This document shows, in pieces, positions 32,813 through 40,878 of a stretch of DNA of 41,126 bases. Position 1 is the stretch's first letter. Each line of letters opens with the position of its first letter. The translations under genes and the position numbers were made by a program. The notes under the pieces are model-generated. The model did not search any database and was not told the origin of the DNA. It saw nothing but the letters and a program-made list of their open reading frames with translations. The DNA is from Verrucomicrobiota bacterium (GTDB lineage: Bacteria > Verrucomicrobiota > Verrucomicrobiia > Opitutales > Opitutaceae). The DNA lies in the NCBI GenBank assembly GCA_023457715.1, contig JAEWKR010000013.1, forward strand, positions 1 to 41,126. Direction: 5' to 3'.

Positions 32813-33874
32813 ATGCCTTCCGTGTATCCGGAAAACGGACGCACGGCGTGGATCCTCCGGCAGCGTCCGCCCCGGCGGGCGGCGCCGGGAGCCGACACGC
32901 CGCATGGCGCTTTTCTGGAGCGCGAGCGGCTCGCCACCGGCGAGATCGTTTCGTCCGGCGTGATCCTGCTGACGAATCACGAGTGTCCCTGGCGCTGCCT
33001 GATGTGCGACCTGTGGCAGGACACGCTGACGGCGCCGACTCCGATCGGCGCCATCCCCCGGCAGATCGAACAGGCGCTCGCAGCCCTGTCCGCCGGGCGG
33101 GGTCTCCGGACCCCGCCGCTCCAAACCCAGCCGCCCGCTCCCCCCCTCCCGGCCCAGCTCAAACTCTACAACAGCGGCAGCTTCTTCGACGCCGCCGCGA
33201 TCCCGCCGTCCGACTACGCCGCGATCGCCGGCCAGGTCAGCTTCGCCCGCCACGTGGTGGTCGAATCGCATCCGCTGCTGATCGGCGATCGGACGCTGGC
33301 GTTTCGCGACCTGCTAGCCAGCGGACCCGCCCACGAGCGCCGGCAAGCGGGCAACCACACGGCGCGGCCCACCCGCGGCGCCACGCTCGAGATCGCGGTG
33401 GGCCTGGAAACCGCAAACCCCGAGGTCCTCCGCGGGTTGAACAAGGGCTTCACGCTGGAGCAGTTCGCCCGCGCCGCCGAATTCCTCGCCCATGAACGCA
33501 TCGCCCTGCGGGTGTTTTTACTCGTGGGCGCACCGTTTGTGCCTGGATCAGCCGTGGACTCGGCCGTCCAGTCCGCCGCCTTCGCCTTCGACTGCGGCGC
33601 CAGCGCAGTCACGCTGATCCCGACGCGCGCCGGCAACGGCGCGATGGATCGGCTGCGCGAAGCGGGCGAATGGAGTCCGCCTTCGCTCCGGGACCTGGAA
33701 GCCGCCCATGCCGGCGCCCTCGCCCTGCGGCGGGGCCGGGTTTTTGCCGACACCTGGGGCCTCGAGCGTTTTTCAGCCTGCCCTGGTTGCTGGGACCCCC
33801 GCCGCGAGCGGATCGAACGCATGAACCTGACGCAGACCACGGAATCTGCCGTGGTCTGCGCCTGCGTGAAGTAA
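32813..33874 (+). CDS. Radical SAM protein
   Basis: A 353-residue protein with the cluster motif CPWRCLMC: Cys58, Cys62 and Cys65 (CX3CX2C) bind a 4Fe-4S cluster that cleaves S-adenosylmethionine. Further blocks LKLYNSGSFFD, LEIAVGLETANPEVLRGLNKG and RVFLLVGAPF belong to the radical SAM barrel of the MiaB/Elp3-like large class. The C-terminus has a second Cys group, CPGCWDPRRERI, and a final CAC, which could bind another cluster or zinc. The start MPSVYPENGR lies 4 bp after the synthetase-like gene stop. A linker near residue 100 is encoded by a palindrome. The substrate is unknown; the pairing suggests a modification or small-molecule pathway. Confidence 0.85.
   Translation: MPSVYPENGRTAWILRQRPPRRAAPGADTPHGAFLERERLATGEIVSSGVILLTNHECPWRCLMCDLWQDTLTAPTPIGAIPRQIEQALAALSAGRGLRTPPLQTQPPAPPLPAQLKLYNSGSFFDAAAIPPSDYAAIAGQVSFARHVVVESHPLLIGDRTLAFRDLLASGPAHERRQAGNHTARPTRGATLEIAVGLETANPEVLRGLNKGFTLEQFARAAEFLAHERIALRVFLLVGAPFVPGSAVDSAVQSAAFAFDCGASAVTLIPTRAGNGAMDRLREAGEWSPPSLRDLEAAHAGALALRRGRVFADTWGLERFSACPGCWDPRRERIERMNLTQTTESAVVCACVK
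33097..33116. repeat. Palindrome inside the radical SAM gene
   Basis: GCGGGGTC-TCCG-GACCCCGC is a perfect 8-bp stem with a 4-base loop. It encodes GRGLRTPP in a proline-rich linker (residues ~95-115) between the cluster loop and the next strand. This is another case of a hairpin accommodated in frame. Confidence 0.7.
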
Positions 33875-34086
33875 CACCGGCCCCGACGAGGAATGAAGCG
33901 GCAGGTGACACCAGCGCCGCACCCTGCAGGTTGGGCGGATCTCCGATACGCCGCCGGTACCGGACCCCCAACCCCGCGGTCCGGCCGCATCGTTTCGCTC
34001 TAATCCGTTCGGCCCAATCGGTTCTTCGTCCAGCGGCCCCCGCAACCTTTGGTTGGATTTTGCCAGCGGCTGATCATGGTTCGGTC

Positions 34087-34767
34087 ATGGGACTACGGCA
34101 CTTCTGGGAGCTTATCCTGGGCACGATCATTGCCCTGCTTCCGATCATCAACCCGCTCGCCTCTGCGCCGACCTTCCTGGCGATCACGGAAGGCGATAAC
34201 CGGCCCCGCCGGCTGCAGCAGTTGCGCAACGCCTGTTTCTTCATGGTGGCGATCCTGGTGAGTTTCCTCGTAGGCGGGACGTTCATCATGGGCTTCTTCG
34301 GCATCTCCATCCCCGGCCTCCGCATCGCCGGCGGTCTCCTTGTCGCCGGCATCGGTTCGAGCATGCTGCTGGGGACAGACAAGCCGGCCGTCCACGACGA
34401 ACGCGCCACCGCCGAAGCGAAGGCCAAGCGCGATGTCTCCTTTTCGCCGCTCGCCATGCCCTTGATGGCCGGCCCGGGCTCGATCGCGGTCACCGTCGGC
34501 TTCACGTCGCTCGCGACCGAATGGACGGATTACGTCGCGATCATTCTCGGCATCCTGGTCGTCGCGATCATCTCCTACGTCACCCTGCGCCTGGCCGACC
34601 GGGTCATTCCCCTGATCGGCGTCAACGGCATGAACGCGATGTCGAAGGTGATGGGCTTCCTGATCCTGTGCATCGGCATCCAGTTCGTGGTCAACGGCGT
34701 CCTGGGCATCGCCACCGACCCCGCCGTGGTTCACGCGATCAAGTCCGCCGTGCAGGACGGAAAGTAG
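34087..34767 (+). CDS. MarC-family integral membrane protein
   Basis: A 226-residue protein with six hydrophobic segments. Family blocks are ALLPIINPLASAPTFLAITEG, the repeat-like PLAMPLMAGPGSIAVTVG, and GVNGMNAMSKVMGFLILCIGIQFVVNG near the end. MarC proteins were once linked to multiple antibiotic resistance, but the function is unproven; they resemble LysE-type exporters. The ATG 34087 was chosen as it opens the conserved N-terminus; the longer frame upstream covers the radical SAM 3' end and the 212-bp gap, in which I see no gene. It is convergent with the proline-rich protein gene. Confidence 0.9.
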   Translation: MGLRHFWELILGTIIALLPIINPLASAPTFLAITEGDNRPRRLQQLRNACFFMVAILVSFLVGGTFIMGFFGISIPGLRIAGGLLVAGIGSSMLLGTDKPAVHDERATAEAKAKRDVSFSPLAMPLMAGPGSIAVTVGFTSLATEWTDYVAIILGILVVAIISYVTLRLADRVIPLIGVNGMNAMSKVMGFLILCIGIQFVVNGVLGIATDPAVVHAIKSAVQDGK

Positions 34768-34858
34768 ACAAAATCTGGACAAACTGCCGGCGATCGCACG
34801 AAAGGAAAGGTGCGAGAAGCGTCCCGGCCCCAACCCATCTACGGCAAACCGTTGCCAA

Positions 34859-36448
34859 TTAATATTTTCTCAAAACGGTTGCGCCGCTGCGGTCCTTAAA
34901 CACCAGCTGATTGCCGGTCACGCCCGCGAAGGTCACACCCAGGCTGGAATCCAGCGTGTCGCCGACCTGAATCAGCCGGCCGTTGATCAGCGCCTTGGGG
35001 GCGGCACCTCCGACGACCCCTGAAACGCGGATGCTGCCCACGTAAGCGCGGAATGCGGCGCTGGCCTCGACGGACGCTTCGGTTGGGATCGCCGCGGACA
35101 CGCCGGGAGCGAGCTCGGTTTTTCGCGTCGTCGGAGCGATGGTTGCGGCCGGCGCCGTGGGCCGCGCCCCCGGGCCCGCATTCGCCGGCGGATTATTCTC
35201 CAGCACTTCGTTGCTGGCCGCGGTGCGGTCCACCTGGCTGTTGGCCGCCTGTTGGGCGCGGTTGATCGCCTGAACGGGCGCCGCCGCCAGCGCGTTGAGC
35301 GTGGCGGAGGGCGTCGGACCAGGAGCCGACACGGCCGTTTGTCCACCCGTCGTCGCGGGTTGCGCCGCGGTCGCCTGCACGGTGGCGGGCGCCTCGGTTT
35401 TCGCTGGGGCGGTGACGACTGGCGCACGTTTTACGGGGGCGGGCTCCGGCTCGGAAAAGAAGTTCCACGCGAGCAGCCCGCCCGCTACGACCACCACCGC
35501 GCCGGCCGCCGAAAGCCCGACCAGCAACCCTCGCCGGCTTTTGTAGACACGCACGGGCGGCGGCGGGGCGGGGGGCGCCGCGGGAGCAATCTCTTTGCGT
35601 ACGTCCACATGGGGTACGGGAGGGGGTTTCGGCGCCGCGACCGGTGCCGCATTCGGGGCCACCACGGGAAAACTGGGCGGCGGGGCCTTGGGCGGCACCG
35701 GCGGTTTCGCCGCAACCGGCGGCGGTGGCGGGACCACCGGCGCGAGCGGTGATTCCGCCGTCGCGCCCACGACCGGCGCGGGGACCACCGGAATGACCGG
35801 ACTCGGCGCCGGTTCCGGGACGAACAAGGGGGGCGCCGCTGGCGTGGGCGGGGTCGTCGCCGTCGGCGGTTTGGCCGGAACTGGCACCGGCGCTGGCGCC
35901 GGATCCTCGATGAACAAGGGGGGGGGCGTCCCGGGCGACTTCGGCTTCAGCTTGAATTTGGGGGCCTCCGGCGAACCCGCAGCCGGCGACGCCTCGGCCG
36001 CAGGCGGATCGGTGATGAAAAGTACCGGGGCCGGCGGTTTCGGGGTCGGCGGAAGCGTAGCTGCGGGCGTCGTAGGCTGCGCGGGAGGTGTCGGGGGGAT
36101 CGCTGCCGGCGGTACCGACGGGGGCGCAGGCGGAGGCGGAATCACCGCGGAGGCCGGAGGAAGGGTCGACGGGGTGGGCTCGGGCGGGGCGCCGTCGGGC
36201 ACACCTGCGGCCGGCGACGGGGTCGCCGCGGCTGGCTCACTGTTCAGGCGCGGCTTCAGACGAATTCGCGGAGCCGTTTCGCCGCCGGGCGCCGCTTCGG
36301 GCGCCGTGCCGGAAGCGACGGGTGCGTCCCCGGCCGGCGCCGACGGCGGGGATGTCGGCGGGGTCGAGGGAGCACCCGGTTCCTCCGCCGGGCGAAGTCG
36401 CGGCTTCAGGCGGAGGGAGGGAGGCGTCGGCGTGGGCTCGTCGCTCAT
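34859..36448 (-). CDS. Proline/alanine-rich single-pass membrane protein with RLKPR motifs
   Basis: A 529-residue protein. The first ~330 residues are low-complexity Pro/Ala/Thr, presumably cytoplasmic, with spaced basic motifs SLRLKPRLRP, RIRLKPRLNS and KFKLKPKSPG, and a repeated short motif LFITDPP, LFIEDPA and LFVPEPA. One transmembrane segment follows (GLLVGLSAAGAVVVVAGGLLAW). The outer part ends in an ordered ~85-residue domain (AYVGSIRVSGVVGGAAPKAL, INGRLIQVGDTLD) resembling the PilP/GspC homology domain of pilus or type II secretion assembly. No secretion genes are adjacent. I do not recognise the family. It is divergent from the small lipoprotein gene across a 104-bp gap. Confidence 0.75.
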   Translation of the reverse strand: MSDEPTPTPPSLRLKPRLRPAEEPGAPSTPPTSPPSAPAGDAPVASGTAPEAAPGGETAPRIRLKPRLNSEPAAATPSPAAGVPDGAPPEPTPSTLPPASAVIPPPPAPPSVPPAAIPPTPPAQPTTPAATLPPTPKPPAPVLFITDPPAAEASPAAGSPEAPKFKLKPKSPGTPPPLFIEDPAPAPVPVPAKPPTATTPPTPAAPPLFVPEPAPSPVIPVVPAPVVGATAESPLAPVVPPPPPVAAKPPVPPKAPPPSFPVVAPNAAPVAAPKPPPVPHVDVRKEIAPAAPPAPPPPVRVYKSRRGLLVGLSAAGAVVVVAGGLLAWNFFSEPEPAPVKRAPVVTAPAKTEAPATVQATAAQPATTGGQTAVSAPGPTPSATLNALAAAPVQAINRAQQAANSQVDRTAASNEVLENNPPANAGPGARPTAPAATIAPTTRKTELAPGVSAAIPTEASVEASAAFRAYVGSIRVSGVVGGAAPKALINGRLIQVGDTLDSSLGVTFAGVTGNQLVFKDRSGATVLRKY

Positions 36449-36552
36449 TCTCCGCTCAGCAAACTCGTTTTTGCGCCCAGCGCGAAACCAAAAACCCGCT
36501 AAAACGGTGCTCGCCGTCGGCCGCCGCGCTTGCTCACGTTATCGCCCGCCAC

Positions 36553-36810
36553 ATGACCAAACGCCTGTTGCTGATCGTGCTCTCGTCCTCCGTCCTCTTT
36601 TCGACGGGGTGTCTCTTCAAGCGCAAGAACGCCAAAGCCAAGGAAACGTCTGCGATCGCCACGGAAACCGAGACGGAGTTCCGGCAGCGCTGGATCAAAC
36701 AGCGCACCGCTGAACTGAACGCCAGTGGAGTCGTCGGCCCGCAGGCCGAACAGCAGGCCGCGCAAGAGTTTCAGGAGAAGTTTGCCTTCGCGAATCCGAG
36801 GAAGCGGTAG
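36553..36810 (+). CDS. Small predicted lipoprotein
   Basis: An 85-residue protein with a clear lipoprotein signal: MTKRLLLIVLSSSVLFSTGC, with Cys20 as the lipidation site. The mature part is charged and helical (FRQRWIKQRTAELNASG, QAAQEFQEKFAFANPRKR), without known domain. The ATG 36553 was chosen because the longer frame upstream only mirrors the proline-rich gene. Probably anchored in the inner or outer membrane. Function unknown. Confidence 0.7.
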   Translation: MTKRLLLIVLSSSVLFSTGCLFKRKNAKAKETSAIATETETEFRQRWIKQRTAELNASGVVGPQAEQQAAQEFQEKFAFANPRKR

Positions 36811-36822
36811 TCAGAGTCAGAG

Positions 36823-36938
36823 ATGCCCGCGAATCTCGCGAACGGGCGCGATTGAAACCGACGCCTGGCGGGGCTCGTTGCGGCGTCCGGTTGCGCTGCC
36901 TTCTCATTTGCGGACATTCGCGTCATTCGCGGGCAACC
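36823..36938. repeat. Inverted repeat (ATTCGCG arms) between lipoprotein and rarD
   Basis: GCCCGCGAAT (36825-36834) and ATTCGCGGGC (36925-36934) are perfect inverted 10-bp arms, extended by degenerate CTCGCGAACG and CATTCGCGT units. The form matches the other simple-sequence-armed repeats. It fills most of the ~200-bp gap before the rarD start; otherwise nothing is seen there. Confidence 0.7.
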
Positions 36939-37014
36939 CTGTTCGGTCGGAAAGGGCAGGCACTGTACCGCCTGGCGCGTTGACCAGTGCCCCGTGTGCC
37001 CGCGAAGTAGCCGG

Positions 37015-37950
37015 GTGACGGCCTCTCCCACTGCTTCTCCCGCTCGCGGCGTATCCGCCGTGCTGGGCTGCTATCTGATCTGGGGGCTCGTCCCTCTTTA
37101 TTGGAAGCAGTTGGCCCACGTGAATGCGCTGGAGTTGATCGCGCACCGCCACGTTTGGTCGCTCGTGTTCGTCCTCTTCCTGGTCAGCCAGCAGGGAGAG
37201 TTGCGCCTTCTCTTCACCGCCCTCCGCCGGCCTCGCGCGATCTTCCTCAATCTCGTCAGCGCCCTGCTGCTCACGGGCAACTGGCTGATTTACGTCTGGG
37301 GCGTGAACACCGGCCATATTGTCGAGGCCAGCCTGGGCTACTACCTCGCGCCCCTCGTCAATGTCGCGAGCGGCCGGTTCCTCCTGCACGAGCATCTGCG
37401 GCTCCGGCAATGGCTCGCGATCACGTTTGCTGCGCTGGGTGTGGCGGTCCTCGTCATCCAGATGGGCCGCCTGCCCTGGATCGCGCTGGGCCTCGCCGGC
37501 ACCTGGGGCGGTTACAGTCTGATGCGCAAGAAAAGCTCGCTCGGCGCCCTCACGGGGCTTGCCGCCGAGACCCTTTTGCTGGCCCCGTTCGCCGCCGCTT
37601 ATCTGCTCTGGCGGGAAAACGCCGGGGTTGGCGCGTTGGGACACGTGGGCACCACCACGACCGTTCTCATCCTCAGCTCCGGCGTCATCACGGCGATCCC
37701 GTTGATCATGTTCGCGTACGGCGCGAAACGCATCCGCCTCACCACGCTTGGCGTGCTGCAGTACCTCACGCCTTCGCTCCAGTTTTCCCTGGGCGTCTGG
37801 GTCTACGGGGAAGCGTTCCCGCGCGAACGGCTCTTCGCCTTCGGCTTCATCTGGGCCGCGCTGGTTTTGTACGCCGTTGATACGGTCGTCACTCAGCGCC
37901 GGGCCGCGGCTGCGGTGGTCGCGCCCGTGACGGAAGAGCCCGCGGGATAG
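37015..37950 (+). CDS. rarD: RarD-type EamA/DMT superfamily transporter
   Basis: A 311-residue protein with about ten membrane helices. RarD signatures are LGCYLIWGLVPLYWKQL, ELIAHRHVWSLVF, NWLIYVWGVNTGHIVEASLGYYLAPLV and TLGVLQYLTPSLQF. The family includes the chloramphenicol-sensitivity protein RarD; the natural substrate is unsettled (amino acids or metabolites). No ATG fits: GTG 37015 is the likeliest start, GTG 36994 an alternative. It is convergent with the FKBP gene across the ATTTCAG repeat element. Confidence 0.9.
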   Translation: MTASPTASPARGVSAVLGCYLIWGLVPLYWKQLAHVNALELIAHRHVWSLVFVLFLVSQQGELRLLFTALRRPRAIFLNLVSALLLTGNWLIYVWGVNTGHIVEASLGYYLAPLVNVASGRFLLHEHLRLRQWLAITFAALGVAVLVIQMGRLPWIALGLAGTWGGYSLMRKKSSLGALTGLAAETLLLAPFAAAYLLWRENAGVGALGHVGTTTTVLILSSGVITAIPLIMFAYGAKRIRLTTLGVLQYLTPSLQFSLGVWVYGEAFPRERLFAFGFIWAALVLYAVDTVVTQRRAAAAVVAPVTEEPAG

Positions 37951-37971
37951 GACAGCCCGGCTGCGCCGGGA

Positions 37972-38138
37972 ATTTCAGATTTCAAATTTCAGATTTCAGA
38001 ACTGAGGTGGCGCACGGCTTCAGCGTGCGATCGGAGACGGTTGTTCGAGCCCACGACGCAGGCTGACGCCCGCCAACGAATCGCCGACCGGCCCTCTGAA
38101 ATTTGAAATCTGAAATCTGAAATGCCCGCGCAGCGGGC
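37972..38138. repeat. Heptamer (ATTTCAG) element with terminal GC hairpin, copy 2
   Basis: The left arm of four heptamers at 37972-37999 has the same order as 3567-3594. The right arm at 38096-38123 is the inverted form (CTGAAAT-TTGAAAT-CTGAAAT-CTGAAAT), followed by the hairpin GCCCGCGCAGCGGGC (38124-38138), which touches the FKBP stop codon. The spacer holds small hairpins such as GCACGGCTTCAGCGTGC. It lies between convergent genes and may act as a terminator for both. Confidence 0.88.
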
Positions 38139-38657
38139 TCACTTCTTCTCCGCGGGCAGATCGTGCCTCGGATCGTTCACCCCGATCACTTCCATTTCAA
38201 AGACGAGCGTCGCATTGCGACCGATGACGGGCGGCTGGCCCCGGGTGCCGTAAGCGAGTTCGGGTGGGACGATGACGAGCCGCTTTTCCCCCTTTTTCAT
38301 GAGTTGGAGAACCTGATCCCATCCTTCGATCACCTCGTTCCGTTTTACCCGCACGGTGAACGGCTTGTCTTTGTCCTGCGTCTGGTCGAACACGGTGCCG
38401 TTCAGCAGGCGCCCGGTGTACAACACGTCCACCCGGTCACCCGGCTTGATGGTCGGTCCCTCACCCTGCCGCAGCACAATGTACCGGATTCCCATCGTCG
38501 TCTTCCTGGCCTCCGGCCACGTCTTTTCCACAAACGCGAGGTCTTCAGGCGGGAGCCGCTCCCGCTGCGCCTGGACCACGGGGGCCGAAACGGCGGCAAA
38601 CACGGCCAAAAGGGCAACGATCCGGAACAGGGGTTTCAACGTAAGCACGCCGGACAA
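38139..38657 (-). CDS. Exported FKBP-type peptidyl-prolyl isomerase
   Basis: A ~172-residue protein with a signal peptide (FRIVALLAVFAAVSAPVVQA) and one FKBP domain: GDRVDVLYTGRLLNGTVFDQT, EVIEGWDQVLQLMKKGEKR, IVPPELAYGTRG and the closing strand LVFEMEVIGV. It catalyses cis-trans isomerisation of prolyl bonds in the periplasm and helps fold exported proteins. Start uncertain: TTG 38657, GTG 38648 or TTG 38639; the last gives the most typical signal (MKPLFRIV). It is followed by a repeat element on its 3' side. Confidence 0.9.
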   Translation of the reverse strand: MSGVLTLKPLFRIVALLAVFAAVSAPVVQAQRERLPPEDLAFVEKTWPEARKTTMGIRYIVLRQGEGPTIKPGDRVDVLYTGRLLNGTVFDQTQDKDKPFTVRVKRNEVIEGWDQVLQLMKKGEKRLVIVPPELAYGTRGQPPVIGRNATLVFEMEVIGVNDPRHDLPAEKK

Positions 38658-38688
38658 ATAAGGTGGCCGGAGGCCGGCGCAAGGCCGT

Positions 38689-40170
38689 TCACGACTCCCC
38701 TCTCCGCAACCGCGTCGACGTCCGGGCGAGCGCCGGCGTAGGCACGTGCGCCACCCATTCTTCGCTCGGGGCTTTTTGTGGCACCCGCGCCGCCGCGGCC
38801 GAGACGACCAGTCGAGGATCCCCCGCCGACGCTTTGAACCCCGCCAGCGCCATGCCGCGACGAACCTCGGGCGCCCGCATGAAATGGTTCCAGACCATTC
38901 CCGTCCGCAGGTTTTCGGCCATCAGCAACATGATTCCGACATCGATTCCAATGACGTCGCGCGCCACCCAGCCGGTGTGCGGGTTGAACGCGTCGGCGAA
39001 CCCGTACCGTCCCCAGACCGCATCTCCGCCCAGTGTGCGCATCCGTTGCAGGGCCGTCAGGCATTCGGCCGGCGCAAAGGGCAGTGACCCTCCGGGCGCA
39101 CACGGTACCAGCGTCCCGTCGCTTTCGTCAGGACCGGGTCCCGGGGTGCCCCACGCCATGTAGCCCTGCGGACCGTCGGACGCGGTGAGTCCCCACGCTG
39201 CCGACGACCACAATGGAAACCGCTCGCGTTGGCCCGCCGACCAGGCTCGCTGGGCGAGGGTCGCGTCAACCGAGTTCTGCCAGTAGTCGGCGTGCCCATC
39301 GCGCACCCCGCGAAAGTCGAACCAGGCATGCGCGTACTGATGGGTGAACAGCGGGCCGCAATGGATGTAGCTCCGGCCGCCGATGGTCGCGCGCGGGCGG
39401 CGCCACGCCTCCCACGCCTCGCGGGGGAGCGGATTGGCGGGTGCTCCGATGCCGAGGAGATAAAGCCCCATCAACTCGGAATAGCTGTCCCAGCGGTAGG
39501 GAATGAAGCCCGTCTCGGGCCGCCACCCCATCGAGAGCGTCATCTCTCCATCCTGAGCCCAGCGCCAGTCGAGCCGGCGGTAGAGGTGATTGACCAGCCG
39601 CGCCACCTGCGGATCACGCAGATACTCCCGTGCGAACAGGGCGCCCTTGAGAAACAGCGCGGTGTCGATGGTCGACACCTCGCTCATGAGCGCCCGGCGT
39701 CCCGTGGCGGCATCGCTGAAATGGTAGAACCAGCCCTTCACGTGCTCCAGTTCCTCTGCTGCAAATCGGAGCGTGACCAAAGTGCGTCGTAGCGCCTCGC
39801 CCGGCGCCAGCCAGCCCCGTGCGTCTGCGATGCACCAGGCGCTGAGCGCGAAACCCGTGGCGGCGATGCTCGCTTCGGGACTTGCCGGGCCGGTGCGATT
39901 CGCGGCCCGATCACGCGTCAGTCCGGTGCGTGAATCCGTGTGATCGATGAAGAAAAGCACCGCCCGCGCCTGCAGTTCGTCGACGAGTTGACGATCTTCG
40001 ACCGTCAGCGCGTAGCGATCGGCCGGCAGCGCAGCCCGGCTCGCCGGCAGCGCCACAAAAGCGGTGGCCAGTACCGCGACGGCGGCTTGGAACCGGAGCC
40101 TGCAGCGGCGGCCCGGCGAAGGGGTCGCACCGGGTGAAACCTGAGCACGGGGTTCATCACGCCTGCCCAC
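38689..40170 (-). CDS. Glucoamylase-domain protein (GH144-like)
   Basis: A 493-residue exported protein (signal core AAVAVLATAFVALPASRA; GTG start at 40170, since no in-frame ATG precedes the signal). The glycoamylase-like alpha/alpha barrel shows FFIDHTDSRTGLTRDR, YHFSDAATGRR, LSMGWRPETGFIPYRWDSYSE, THQYAHAWFDFRG, AWGLTASDGPQGYMAWGTP and GRYGFADAFNP. Characterised members of this domain family include endo-beta-1,2-glucanases (GH144). Substrate here is not proven. It is upstream of the FKBP gene with a 31-bp gap, probably co-transcribed. Confidence 0.88.
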   Translation of the reverse strand: MGRRDEPRAQVSPGATPSPGRRCRLRFQAAVAVLATAFVALPASRAALPADRYALTVEDRQLVDELQARAVLFFIDHTDSRTGLTRDRAANRTGPASPEASIAATGFALSAWCIADARGWLAPGEALRRTLVTLRFAAEELEHVKGWFYHFSDAATGRRALMSEVSTIDTALFLKGALFAREYLRDPQVARLVNHLYRRLDWRWAQDGEMTLSMGWRPETGFIPYRWDSYSELMGLYLLGIGAPANPLPREAWEAWRRPRATIGGRSYIHCGPLFTHQYAHAWFDFRGVRDGHADYWQNSVDATLAQRAWSAGQRERFPLWSSAAWGLTASDGPQGYMAWGTPGPGPDESDGTLVPCAPGGSLPFAPAECLTALQRMRTLGGDAVWGRYGFADAFNPHTGWVARDVIGIDVGIMLLMAENLRTGMVWNHFMRAPEVRRGMALAGFKASAGDPRLVVSAAAARVPQKAPSEEWVAHVPTPALARTSTRLRRGES

Positions 40171-40211
40171 AGTAGTACCTTAATCGGCACGCGCCCGTTG
40201 TCACCTGAGCG

Positions 40212-40230
40212 CATGCCCCAAAATGGCATG
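40212..40230. repeat. Short hairpin between two minus-strand genes
   Basis: CATGCC-CCAAAAT-GGCATG forms a 6-bp stem with 7-base loop in the 118-bp gap downstream of the small lysine-rich gene and upstream of the GH144-like gene. It may be a weak terminator or a leader structure. No T-run. Confidence 0.35.
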
Positions 40231-40288
40231 GGAGGTCGCCCGTGACCCTGCTTCCCCGCTCGAGGTCGAACGCCGCGCGACGCTCCCC

Positions 40289-40552
40289 TCAGCCCCGCTT
40301 CCCCTTGCGTGTGCCTGCGCGTGGAGTGCGCTTCGTTGAAGTCCGCTTCGTCGCGGGACGTTTCTTCGCTCCGCCCGCCTTCTTCCGTCCGCTGCCGTTC
40401 TTCTTTCCGCCGCCGGACTGCTTGTTGACCGTGGCCCAGGCCCGTGCCTCGGCCGTCTTGGACTTCACCCCGCGCTTCTCATAGCTCTCTTCAATATGCG
40501 CGGCCTGGCGCTTCTGTTTCGAGGTGTAACTGCTCTTGTCACCCTGAGGCAT
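40289..40552 (-). CDS. Small lysine-rich conserved protein
   Basis: An 87-residue basic protein. The N-terminal half MPQGDKSSYTSKQKRQAAHI plus EESYEKRGVKSKTAEARAWATVN is a conserved small-protein motif often annotated in databases as a plasmid-stabilisation protein, without firm evidence. The second half is a Lys/Arg/Gly/Thr tail (KKNGSGRKKAGGAKKRPATK), as in histone-like or nucleic-acid-binding proteins. ATG 40552 was chosen because the longer frame (to 40738) reads through the repeat zone. A DNA- or RNA-binding role is inference. Confidence 0.75.
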   Translation of the reverse strand: MPQGDKSSYTSKQKRQAAHIEESYEKRGVKSKTAEARAWATVNKQSGGGKKNGSGRKKAGGAKKRPATKRTSTKRTPRAGTRKGKRG

Positions 40553-40878
40553 GTTTGTTGGGGATTTGAGGGTATCGACGCGTTGACCCCGGCATTGTCC
40601 GTGCACATCGCACCGAGTTCCCATGTCCCCGACCGCCGAAGCCGCCATACGAGGGACAGACCCTCTGGCAACGCCATCCGAGGGGACAGACCCTCTTTCG
40701 CAAGCGCTCCACAGGGGACGGACATACGTCACACGCATGCACCTAACGCCTGCAAATCCCGGGGTCGTTTAGCCCGATTTTGGAGATCGGGTAAGCCGGT
40801 TGGGGGACCTGGCTACGCTATTTCCGGCGGTACGGTTGTCATGAAGACACACCTCCGGCCGGATTTCGTGCTGAAGCT
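40553..40878. other. 326-bp gene-free stretch with REP-like repeats
   Basis: No credible coding frame. It holds two GAGGG-ACAGA-CCCTC palindromes (from 40651 and 40680) and a diverged third unit around 40711. It separates the small lysine-rich gene from the transposase-like gene. Confidence 0.55.
40651..40695. repeat. Two GGGACAGACCCTCT palindromic repeats
   Basis: GAGGGACAGACCCTCT at 40651-40666 and GAGGGGACAGACCCTCT from about 40679 to 40695, about 13 bp apart, each with a GAGGG/CCCTC stem. They sit about 180-230 bp downstream of the transposase-like gene end, as REP copies do beside RAYT genes. Confidence 0.7.

Noticed and set aside
35595..36713. Glycine-rich plus-strand frame opposite the proline-rich gene
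   Set aside because: Gly-rich reading is the complement of Pro codons; the minus frame has a membrane segment and an ordered C-terminal domain.
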